Part shown: in pieces, positions 34,559 to 41,841 of the stretch
Layout: each line of letters opens with the position of its first letter
Position numbering within the stretch: position 1 is the first letter of the stretch
From: CAZKAP01 sp964552195
Lineage (GTDB): Bacteria > Bacteroidota > Bacteroidia > Flavobacteriales > Flavobacteriaceae
DNA length: 64,000 nt
Assembly: GCA_964552195.1 (NCBI GenBank)
Contig: CAZKFM010000011.1
Coordinates: forward strand, 38,195-102,194
Direction of reading: 5' to 3'
Made by a program: the position numbers and the translations under genes
The notes under the pieces: generated by a model
What the model was told of the DNA's origin: nothing
The model's database searches: none
What the model saw: only the letters and a program-made list of their open reading frames with translations

Positions 34559-35236
34559 CTATTTGGTTGGAAAGGTCTCGGAATCAGAGTCCACGGAGTC
34601 CCTTAAACTGCCTTGCAGTACCAGATAATTCCGGTGCAATTCGATATCGCCTATTTTTTCCAGTTTCTTGAGCAGACGGGAAATGACGACCCGGGAACTG
34701 TGCAGGTCGTATGCGATTTCTTGGTGGGTACTGTGCAGGGTGAGGCTTTCGTTTATCCGGGCCTTTTCCTGCAGGTAATGCACCAGTCGTTCGTCCAGGC
34801 GATCGAAGGCTACGCTGTCCAGGGTCTGTAATACCTCAGTTAGTCGTTCGTGATAGCTGTTGAAGATGAACTGCCTCCAACTGCGATAACGGGCCGACCA
34901 TTCGTCTATTTTCCGGATGGGGACCATGATCATTCGCGTATCCGTCTCCGCTATGGCCCTGACCTCACTGGTGGCCTGTCCAATGCAACAGTTTACGGTG
35001 ATGGAGCAGGTCTCCCCCTTCTCCAGGTAGTACAACAGGAGTTCGTCACCATTCTTATCTTCTCTGAGAATTTTAATGGCGCCCGAAATGAGTAGGGGCA
35101 TAAATCGTATGTACTCTCCGATTTCCAGTAAGGTAAATCCGGCCGGAACTTCCTTGAAGGTGCCTACCTGTACAATCTCGTCCAGCAAGGGTCTTTCGAA
35201 TATATGGCCGTAGTGTTCGTTGAGTTCTTTGATCAT
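34559..35236 (-). CDS. Crp/Fnr-family regulator, probable regulator of the sulfide genes
   Basis: The 225-residue protein has an N-terminal cyclic-nucleotide-like sensor domain (about 20-120) and a C-terminal winged helix (about 150-210) with the recognition region THQEIAYDLHSSRVVISRLLKKLE. The sensor holds Cys77, Cys83 and Cys84 in ETCSITVNCCIG, on the strand that usually faces the effector. It lacks the N-terminal Cys cluster of Fnr, and the cAMP phosphate-binding motif of Crp is not evident. Cysteine chemistry with persulfides or oxidants is a possible signal. The gene heads an operon with sulP and has in its own promoter the same palindrome found before sqr and the dioxygenase. Confidence 0.9.
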   Translation of the reverse strand: MIKELNEHYGHIFERPLLDEIVQVGTFKEVPAGFTLLEIGEYIRFMPLLISGAIKILREDKNGDELLLYYLEKGETCSITVNCCIGQATSEVRAIAETDTRMIMVPIRKIDEWSARYRSWRQFIFNSYHERLTEVLQTLDSVAFDRLDERLVHYLQEKARINESLTLHSTHQEIAYDLHSSRVVISRLLKKLEKIGDIELHRNYLVLQGSLRDSVDSDSETFPTK

Positions 35237-35626
35237 AAAAGCTGAGCTTCGATACGGTAAGTTATTTCTTTTTTATGACGACGGAATGCGCGTGCTCGCC
35301 TAATGCCCGCCAAGAACGCTTAAAAGTAGTCCGGAATGTGCGCAAGGACGGTAACACGGGTTACATATGTTTTTGATGAAGCCTTCAGGTCATTTCCAAA
35401 TTGCCCTACTTATCCGGGGTACTTCGAAATGAACCTGGCAGAGGTATTCACCGATTTCGCAATCAAAAACAGGTTCCTTACATCGATTCGTCGCGGAGCA
35501 TTCCTTATTTGTCCTGCCATTGATCGAAAGTTAATTTTCCACATACCAAGACTATTCTCAAATCGTTTTAATGCCGAAGATGAAAATTAAAGTAACTTCA
35601 AACTGAGATTTAAACCGTAATTCATC
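35237..35626. other. 390-bp intergenic region between the divergent crp-sulP operon and a lipoprotein gene
   Basis: No coding frame is convincing. The left part holds the crp promoter and operator (35321-35365), leaving a leader of about 78 nt before the Crp/Fnr start codon. The right part is AT-rich close to the lipoprotein start at 35627, without a clear TAnnTTTG box. Confidence 0.5.
35321..35365 (-). promoter_or_regulatory. Promoter and Crp/Fnr-type operator of the crp-sulP operon
   Basis: On the minus strand tGTAACccgtGTTACc (35350-35365) is followed after exactly 21 nt by TACTTTTA (35321-35328). This -7 box is identical to that before the dioxygenase gene. The site suggests that the regulator controls its own operon. 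Confidence 0.7.
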
Positions 35627-36382
35627 ATGAAAAAGACCCTGAAATTTTACCCATTACTGGCCGGAATCCTGGTTGCCTCCCTGGCAATAGGATGTTCCGA
35701 TGACGATACCCCGGATTCCATAGGCGGAATCAGCAGCCAGGATGCAGCCGATTTGATCGCCGAAGCCCTGTCCGAGGATACGGGGGGTATCAAGACTGTG
35801 CTCAACGAATTTGCCGAGATCAGCATTAATGAGCTGCCTTCTGCCAACAAGGCGCTGCCCAATGCGAATAGGGCCGAGTGCGGAGTAATTGATGGCGGTG
35901 AAGACAGATTTAATGAGTCCAGCGGAGACCGGACCGTTGAGGCCAGTTTTGTTTATTCATACTTATTTAGCTGTAACGGGCTGGTGCCCGTAAGTCTGAC
36001 GGGTAATGCAGAAGCTACGATCAACTACACAGGGCCGAATTTCACCAGTACGGCTACCTACACAGCAAATGGAGTAGTTACTAACCTCATTGCGCCTTCA
36101 GAGCCATTTAGTGTAACGGGTGAGGCCAACTACAATTTGAACAGCACACTGAATTCCAATACGCGTACGTTCCTCATGACCTGGGTGCTCAGCGGCGTGC
36201 AGATCGATAAACAAACGACCGACCTGGTCGGGGGTGCCGGATCTATCAGCATCGAAGGAACGGGTCCGAATGGCGCTTATGAGTTCGAAGCACCGTATAC
36301 CATTAGCAGTGATAACGAACTGCTGATTACCATCGGACAGACCGAGTTTACCATCGATCTGGATAGCGGGATCGTTCGATAA
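35627..36382 (+). CDS. Lipoprotein of unknown function
   Basis: The 251-residue protein has a lipoprotein signal (LLAGILVASLAIGC, then SDDD). The acidic residues right after the Cys are typical of surface lipoproteins in Flavobacteria. The rest is rich in Asn, Thr and Ser with many short beta-type stretches (SLTGNAEATINYTG, TATYTANGVVTNL). Two Cys in the middle (AECGVIDGG, FSCNGLV) could form a disulfide. No known domain is recognised. A terminator follows, so it is probably transcribed alone. Confidence 0.75.
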   Translation: MKKTLKFYPLLAGILVASLAIGCSDDDTPDSIGGISSQDAADLIAEALSEDTGGIKTVLNEFAEISINELPSANKALPNANRAECGVIDGGEDRFNESSGDRTVEASFVYSYLFSCNGLVPVSLTGNAEATINYTGPNFTSTATYTANGVVTNLIAPSEPFSVTGEANYNLNSTLNSNTRTFLMTWVLSGVQIDKQTTDLVGGAGSISIEGTGPNGAYEFEAPYTISSDNELLITIGQTEFTIDLDSGIVR

Positions 36383-36408
36383 AGAATCCATTCTAATTAC
36401 TGAAACAG

Positions 36409-36436
36409 GGCATCGGCTGAATCCGGTGCCTTTTTT
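36409..36436 (+). terminator. Terminator of the lipoprotein gene
   Basis: GGCATCGG and CCGGTGCC form an 8-bp stem with one wobble pair and a 6-nt loop, followed by six T. It lies 26 bases past the stop. Confidence 0.8.
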
Positions 36437-36474
36437 GTTACCCCCGACTGCCTCCTTTTGGAAGTGAAAAAGTT

Positions 36475-36774
36475 TTAGTGGCTCTTTTTCAGTTCCTCAT
36501 CCGTGTAGCGGACATGACAGGTAGGGCATTCGAAACTGTTGTCGCCTTTTTTTAGGTGGATACCCGATAAGTAAGTAACCACAAAGTCCTGTATAAATGC
36601 ATAGTTGGCCTTGTGGTTGTTTACATCGATCTGTTTGTCTTTATACAAGTCTCGTATCTGTCGATCGTATTCCTGTACTCCCCAGCAGTTGGGGCAGTAA
36701 CCTTTGGGGATTTCGTCCCGGGTCTCATTTTCCGGCTTGCTGAAAAAAGCTTTGAGGGCGTCAATATCATTCAT
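36475..36774 (-). CDS. Small protein with two CxxC zinc-knuckle motifs
   Basis: The 99-residue soluble protein has CPNCW at about residue 27 and CPTCH near residue 84, which together could bind one zinc. The middle is helical and rich in Asp, Lys and Tyr. Similar small proteins are common in Flavobacteria, but their function is not known to me. No signal peptide. It is flanked by intergenic stretches on both sides and is probably a single-gene unit. Confidence 0.7.
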   Translation of the reverse strand: MNDIDALKAFFSKPENETRDEIPKGYCPNCWGVQEYDRQIRDLYKDKQIDVNNHKANYAFIQDFVVTYLSGIHLKKGDNSFECPTCHVRYTDEELKKSH

Positions 36775-36965
36775 TTGAACGTATTTTGGGATTAATGCCT
36801 ATCTAGTTTTCCTGGCCGAGGGAATCCGCTCCTGTTTGACTGAGATGGTCAGCGCTTAATCCGCTCCTGGATTCCGGATTTGGGTTAGGCCGTAAAGATA
36901 GGTTTCAGGGCGTCGGGCTGTTCTTCATAACCAGGATAATCGACAGTTTTTTTAGTTCATACAAC

Positions 36966-36988
36966 AAAAAAGCCCCGGAATCCGGGGC
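36966..36988 (-). terminator. Terminator of the Arg/Asp-rich protein gene
   Basis: GCCCCGGA-A-TCCGGGGC is an 8-bp perfect stem, which will open slightly to form a loop, and six T follow on the minus strand. It lies 28 bases past the stop at 37016. Confidence 0.8.
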
Positions 36989-37015
36989 CTGAAAATGAAA
37001 AAGGGTGCTAAAATT

Positions 37016-37714
37016 TTAAAATCCTTCGCGACGTTCTCTGCGGTCGTCCCGGCGTTCCCTGCGATCTTCCCGACGTTCTCCCCGATCTTCTCGCAGTTCT
37101 TCCTTAGTTTCATTCAGGTCGGCCTCCATGGTTTTGATAAACGTTCGGATAATACCTTCCTTAATGTTTTGTTTCACATCCGGGGTTATCCTACTGTAAG
37201 AAACCATGTTCAGCCGTTCATATAAGGTCTGTTGGTTGTCGTACCGGTTTTGAATTTCAGCGGCATCGAGGATATCGTCCCGGGTATCACGCCGGTCGTC
37301 CCGGGTATCCCTTCGGTCACGCGCCATGTCCCGTACATCGTCCGCTCTTCCGGAGAATCCACTGCGATTGCGACGGTTTTCGCGTATGTTCGTTCCCTGT
37401 TCCGTTCTGCTTTGTCCTACTTCCCTGCGCGCGAAGGCCAGCTTTTGACGAGTTTGCTCGATCTCGCGATTCATGCTTGCGGACAACTTTTTTGCTAGTT
37501 TTTCTGCTTTTTTGTAGCGGCCCTGGTCCAGGGTAAGCTGAAATTCCTGTGCGAGCGTCCTAAAGGAGGCTAATTCTTCGGTATCGCGTTGAAGCATAGC
37601 GGAATTGGAGAATAGCTGCTGCTCATTCTGGATGAATTCGCGCACATTCTGGGCAGTAAGGACCTGAATGCACAGTATGCCTGCTACTAGAGGGATCAAT
37701 CTATTTAATTTCAT
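37016..37714 (-). CDS. Exported protein with Arg/Asp/Glu repeat tail
   Basis: The 232-residue protein has a signal peptide (MKLNRLIPLVAGILCIQVLTAQ). A helical, coiled-coil-like region runs from about 25 to 110. Two charge-repeat blocks follow: RDRRDTRDDRRDTRDD at about 130-150, and a C-terminal tail of RREDRRERRDDRRERREGF. The repeats alternate Arg pairs with acidic pairs and would form a long charged helix. Function is not known; the repeats are imperfect at DNA level. It stands alone with its own terminator. Confidence 0.7.
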   Translation of the reverse strand: MKLNRLIPLVAGILCIQVLTAQNVREFIQNEQQLFSNSAMLQRDTEELASFRTLAQEFQLTLDQGRYKKAEKLAKKLSASMNREIEQTRQKLAFARREVGQSRTEQGTNIRENRRNRSGFSGRADDVRDMARDRRDTRDDRRDTRDDILDAAEIQNRYDNQQTLYERLNMVSYSRITPDVKQNIKEGIIRTFIKTMEADLNETKEELREDRGERREDRRERRDDRRERREGF

Positions 37715-37916
37715 TGTTTCTATGTCTTAAAAACCGACCATCCTAAAAGAATAAGTCGGAAAAGCAACTGCCTTTTTAACGGCTGAAACGGGATTCTCGT
37801 ATATGGATGATTTTGTCGTAGGAAGGTTTCAACAACAGACCCCCTTATAGCATACGGTAAAAGAAGTCTCCCTAAGCAGGGAAATGAAAATAAAACGATC
37901 TTTGCAAAAAGTACCC

Positions 37917-38087
37917 ATGTTTGATAAGGCCGATTACTTCATCCTATTTTCCGCTTTTCTGAGTCTGTTGCTTTCAGTAGTTCTTTGGTTTTCAGGAATG
38001 AAGAATGAAGGGCAATACGTGGGTATCTGGGTTCCATCGATATTGGTATTTGGGGTCTACTTGCGAACGGTAAAAAACCAGAAGTAG
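37917..38087 (+). CDS. Small membrane protein, two helices
   Basis: The frame opens at an ATG at 37884, but the residues from there are basic and not conserved-looking, so the second ATG at 37917 (MFDKADYFILFSAF) is preferred. It gives 56 residues with two membrane helices (ILFSAFLSLLLSVVLWFSG and GIWVPSILVFGVYL). Similar short proteins are common in Flavobacteria. Function unknown. The next gene begins 2 bp after its stop. Confidence 0.6.
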   Translation: MFDKADYFILFSAFLSLLLSVVLWFSGMKNEGQYVGIWVPSILVFGVYLRTVKNQK

Positions 38088-38089
38088 AC

Positions 38090-38329
38090 ATGGAAGACAG
38101 CGCTCTTATTTACATCATCGGCGTCATCTGCATGCTGAGCGTAGGTTGTGCCACCGCATTGACATTGCTCACCGTTCAGGACCAAAACGACCCGAGTTTG
38201 AAAGATGGATTTCTTAAGGGGGGCAACCTGATCGTGCTTTTTGTCATTTTAGGAATCATTGTGGCTGCTTTTGCGGTCTATTTTGGGATACAGTCCGTAG
38301 GAGGGTTTTCTCCGTCGGGGAGCCTCTAA
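38090..38329 (+). CDS. Small membrane protein, two helices
   Basis: The 79-residue protein has two membrane helices (IIGVICMLSVGCATALTLL and LIVLFVILGIIVAAFAVYFG) with a charged loop DQNDPSLKDG between. It follows the previous small membrane gene by 2 bp and is very likely translated from the same message. Function unknown. Confidence 0.6.
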   Translation: MEDSALIYIIGVICMLSVGCATALTLLTVQDQNDPSLKDGFLKGGNLIVLFVILGIIVAAFAVYFGIQSVGGFSPSGSL

Positions 38330-38403
38330 TTTCTCATCACTCCCTTAGCTACGTCCGACAGCTTTTGAGGTATTATCGAGGTTCGTTAAACACTGTTAAA
38401 AAA

Positions 38404-38433
38404 TTGACATTGTGATTCGAAACTGTATATTGG
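38404..38433 (+). promoter_or_regulatory. Candidate promoter of dps-proC
   Basis: TTG (38404-38406), 19 nt, then TATATTGG (38426-38433) fits the Bacteroidota pattern TTG-N19-TAnnTTTG with one mismatch. The transcript would carry a leader of about 135 nt before the dps start at 38575. Confidence 0.4.
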
Positions 38434-38574
38434 AAGTATGACAGGTAAATCATCAGAACGATTAGTTTTCTAGGCCTAAGGCCTTATTTTCTTACCCCTT
38501 GTCCGCCTCACCCCCATAACGAATTTCTAATCCGATCGGGTATCCATATTGGACCCGACGAAAAATACTTTTTA

Positions 38575-39111
38575 ATGACAGAGTTAACAGATCAAATTGT
38601 TGCCAGTAATACCAAAAAAGACACACAACGCATTAACAAGCCCTTTAAAAAGCTTGGATTCTCCAAACTGGATGCCGTAGAAGTCGGTTCTCGTTTGAAA
38701 GTACTTTTGGCCAATTATCAGATGATGTACAACAAGCTCCGAAACTTTCACTGGAACGTGGAAGGCGATGAATTCTTTGAACTTCATGAGATTTTTGAAG
38801 ACGAGTACCAATTCTTCTCAGAAGAGATTGATACCGTGGCGGAGCGAATCCGAATTTTTGGACTCAAGCCCAACAGCACTCCAAGTCGTATGTTGCAGTT
38901 ATCCAAAATAGATGAAAGTTCTAAAGAGATTACGCCTTTCGAGATGGTAAAGGCTATTCGTACTGATTTGGAGGCGTTGCATGAATTGTTGCTCGATACC
39001 CTCGAATCCGCTTTGGATACCGGAGATGTCGGCACCGAATACATGCTCAACCAGATGATTTTCAACCTGGAGAAGCGCCATTGGATGTACAATGCTTACC
39101 TCAAAGAATAG
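38575..39111 (+). CDS. dps: Dps-family ferritin-like DNA-protection protein
   Basis: The 178-residue protein has the Dps ferroxidase motif: NFHWNVEGDEFFELHEIFEDEY, with His, Asp and Glu at the usual positions of the inter-subunit iron site. The four-helix ferritin-like fold covers about 35-178. An N-terminal tail with several Lys could bind DNA. It stores iron using H2O2 and shields DNA during oxidative stress. It lies 27 bp before proC. Confidence 0.93.
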   Translation: MTELTDQIVASNTKKDTQRINKPFKKLGFSKLDAVEVGSRLKVLLANYQMMYNKLRNFHWNVEGDEFFELHEIFEDEYQFFSEEIDTVAERIRIFGLKPNSTPSRMLQLSKIDESSKEITPFEMVKAIRTDLEALHELLLDTLESALDTGDVGTEYMLNQMIFNLEKRHWMYNAYLKE

Positions 39112-39138
39112 TTTAATTCCTTATCACCCAACACTACT

Positions 39139-39942
39139 ATGAAGACCCTAATCATTGGAGCCGGCAACATGGGATTTACCTATGGAAAGGGCATGTCCCA
39201 GTCCGGCCTGCTTAAAGAACGCGACATATTGGTGCTGGATAGCTCGAAGGAGCGTCTGGCTCAAATCGAGGACGAACCCTGGCTTAACACGTATTCGGAC
39301 ATGGAGGATTGCGTGCCCCTGGCGGATTTTATATTCCTGGCGGTAAAACCCTATCATGCCGAGGCCGTGCTTAGACAGATGGCTCAATATACCAATCCGC
39401 AGCAAATACTGGTTTCCATCATGGCCGGAACTACCATACGGGAACTTCGGGAATGGTCGGGCCTTAGGAAGATTGTCCGGGCCATGCCCAACCTACCCGC
39501 ACAGGTGGGGGAAGGAGTCACCTCATTCATGACTTCCCCCGAAGTAAGCCGACTTGAGGAGTCCCTGGTTTCTGACCTTCTGGCTGCTACGGGGACAGCC
39601 CTGAAAGTGAACAACGAGCGCTTTATCGATGCCTCCACCGGTATATCCGGAAGCGGCCCGGCCTATGTTTTCTATTTCATGCAGAGCATGATCGAAGCGG
39701 CTATACAGATGGGATTCGATAAGGAAGATGCCAAGACTCTGGTATCGAATACGTTTAGCGGTGCCATCAAACTGCTGGATGAGTCGGATATGTCACCGGA
39801 ATCCTGGATGAACCGCGTGGCCTCCAAAGGGGGTACCACGGAGGCTGCCCTGGATTCGATGGAAGATAACAATGTCAATGAACTGATCAAAGAAGCCGCT
39901 TTCGCCGCCTTCAAAAGGGCCTCGGAAATAGGGGCCAATTAG
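39139..39942 (+). CDS. proC: Pyrroline-5-carboxylate reductase
   Basis: The 267-residue protein has the Rossmann motif IIGAGNMGFTYGKGM at the N-terminus, FLAVKPYHAEAVL, the VRAMPNLPAQVGEG loop, and the C-terminal signature GISGSGPAYVFYFMQSMIEAA with SKGGTTEAALDSME. It reduces pyrroline-5-carboxylate to proline with NAD(P)H. A terminator follows 25 bases after the stop. Confidence 0.96.
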   Translation: MKTLIIGAGNMGFTYGKGMSQSGLLKERDILVLDSSKERLAQIEDEPWLNTYSDMEDCVPLADFIFLAVKPYHAEAVLRQMAQYTNPQQILVSIMAGTTIRELREWSGLRKIVRAMPNLPAQVGEGVTSFMTSPEVSRLEESLVSDLLAATGTALKVNNERFIDASTGISGSGPAYVFYFMQSMIEAAIQMGFDKEDAKTLVSNTFSGAIKLLDESDMSPESWMNRVASKGGTTEAALDSMEDNNVNELIKEAAFAAFKRASEIGAN

Positions 39943-39967
39943 GTTTATGTCCTAAAATTATTAGACG

Positions 39968-39994
39968 AAACCCGGATGCTTCCGGGTTTTTTCT
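39968..39994. terminator. Terminator of dps-proC
   Basis: AAACCCGGA-TGCT-TCCGGGTTT forms a perfect 9-bp stem with a 4-nt loop, followed by TTTC. The flanks give A/T runs on both sides. Confidence 0.85.
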
Positions 39995-40024
39995 TTTCTT
40001 GCCGGGGAAGGAATTCCAGATGCT

Positions 40025-40799
40025 ATGGTGAAACTGTTCAGGAGCATTCGTCGGTCCCTATGGAAAGAAGGAAGGAAGGATTGGTTCCTATCTGACATAT
40101 GCGCTGGGTGAGATTGTGTTGGTGGTTATAGGCATACTGATTGCCCTGGCCATTAACAATTACCAACAAGGTAGAAGCCTTCAGACAAAAGAGCAGGTGT
40201 ACCTGTCCGGCCTTAGGAGTGAATTCGAGGTCAACAAACTAAAGATCGAAGAACTTATCCGGGTGAACCACTCTAACTATGAGTCAGCAACAGCCATACT
40301 GAGCGCCATTAAACAGGATACTACTAAACTCAGCGAGGCAGAGTTCGCACGCTTGAATTTTCGGGCTTTCGCTTACGAAGTCTCTTATAAGCCCAATACG
40401 TCGGTACTGACCGAAATGATTAATTCAGGGAGTCTCAAGGATTTGTCCGACCGTAAACTCAGGGTCGACCTGACCAATTGGCTGGCGCAATTGGAAAGTG
40501 TTAAGGGTCAGGAACAGAACGTTTCCGAGCAGTCTGAGGCGATTTACGATCTGTTCAGGCAATCCTCCGATTTCAGCCTGCGTACGGTTTTTGATTTCAG
40601 TGAGCACCCCTTGACCGTTGGTCTTCCACAGCAGAGGCAATTACAAAGTAATCTGGAATTGCTGAAATCGACCCGGTACGAGAATATCCTTATACTCTTT
40701 GTGGTATTCTCGAGATCACTGGAACAGGAATTCTACCGGCCATTTCTGGAAACTACAAATGAAATCCTGCAGGAAATCGATAGGAATAGGGCGAAGTAA
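40025..40799 (+). pseudogene. DUF6090-type membrane protein, frameshifted in a GAAG repeat
   Basis: An ATG at 40025 opens MVKLFRSIRRSLWKEGR, the usual basic N-terminus of DUF6090 proteins, but this frame stops at once after the repeat. The rest of the protein (SYLTYALGEIVLVVIGILIAL, then a 200-residue helical domain) is in another frame and runs to 40799. The break lies in a GAAG tandem tract (40067-40080). Removing one GAAG unit restores one frame of about 256 residues. The protein would have one membrane helix and an external coiled-helix domain of unknown function. As read here it is off unless translation starts at the internal GTG at 40116. Confidence 0.8.
40067..40080 (+). repeat. Tetranucleotide tandem repeat (GAAG, 3.5 units) at a frameshift
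   Basis: GAAGGAAGGAAGGA lies inside codons 15-19 of the DUF6090-type gene. Gain or loss of one 4-bp unit changes the reading frame, as in slipped-strand phase variation. With one unit fewer the gene is intact. Confidence 0.8.
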
Positions 40800-40861
40800 G
40801 GAGCCCGGAGACACAGACATAGCCCATCCCACCCATTGGTTATAAGTACTACATTTACAGT

Positions 40862-41834
40862 ATGAAAGCCGCAACCTATTACCGATACGGCCCCCCCTTC
40901 CGTTCTGGGGATCGAAGATATTCCCAAGCCCAAAACCGGCACTGGTCAAATCCTCGTCCGGGTAGTGGCTTCCACGGTGAACTCAGGCGACTGGAGGCTC
41001 CGGAAGGCCGAACCCTTCCTGGTCCGTTTGTTCTTTGGTCTTTTTAAACCGAATATAAGGGTCCTGGGTTCCGTATTCTCCGGCGTTGTAGAGTCCGTGG
41101 GTTCCGGTGTGAACAACTTTAAGGTCGGGGACGCTGTCGTCGGCTTATCGGATGAGAAAATGGGTGCCCATGCGGAGTTCCTGGTGATGCCATCCGATGG
41201 ATCCGTCACCCATAAACCCGTGGAATTGGGACATGAGGAAGTGGCAGCTTTGGTATTCGGAGGGCATACAGCACTGCACTTTCTCCGGCAGGTCGAACTC
41301 AAAGGCAAGGATATCCTGATCTATGGGGCCTCAGGAGCCGTGGGGACCTCGGCCATACAAATTTCCCGACACTATGGGGCTCGGGTTACGGCAGTCTGTA
41401 GTGAGAGCAACGCCGATTTGGTAAGGTCTCTGGGTGCGGAAAAGGTCGTTGATTACACCAAGGAGGATGTTTACGAAATAGAGGACCGCTTCGATGTGAT
41501 CTTTGAAACCGTCAACAAGAGTTCGGTAGTCCGCTTATCCCGCCTTCTTAAACCTAAGGGATTCTTTATTATCGGAGCCGGCCTGTTTAAGGAGATGATA
41601 CAGGGGTTAGGCCCGAGCTTGAGCCGGGGTATCAAAATCATTAGCGGGGTAGCTAAAACCGGTCCCGAAGACCTGAAAATCCTGGGGCATTTGGCGGTCA
41701 AAGGCGAGCTCCAGGCGGTGATTGACCGTACCTATTCCCTGGAAGAAATCCGGGAAGCCCATCAATACGTCGAGGCCGGGCACAAGTCGGGCAATGTTAT
41801 ACTCCGGATTGCTGCAGAACAAAGGGACCGTTGA
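40862..41834 (+). pseudogene. MDR-type alcohol dehydrogenase / quinone oxidoreductase, frameshifted in a C7 run
   Basis: The start MKAATYYRYGPP at 40862 is the normal N-terminus of this medium-chain reductase group. After the run of seven C (40891-40897) the matching frame changes: SVLGIEDIPKPKTGTGQILV, VVASTVNSGDWRLRKAEPF and the remaining 280 residues are in the frame that ends at 41834. One C fewer would give an intact protein of about 323 residues. The NADP-binding part has ILIYGASGAVGTSAIQ. Zinc-binding Cys of true alcohol dehydrogenases is lacking, as in quinone reductases. A shorter product from the internal ATG at 40965 would lack the first strands. Confidence 0.82.
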
Positions 41835-41841
41835 TCTATGA

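Noticed and set aside
35336..35590. Open frame of 84 codons in the crp upstream region
   Set aside because: It overlaps the operator, has no recognisable domain, and its composition is unlike neighbouring genes.
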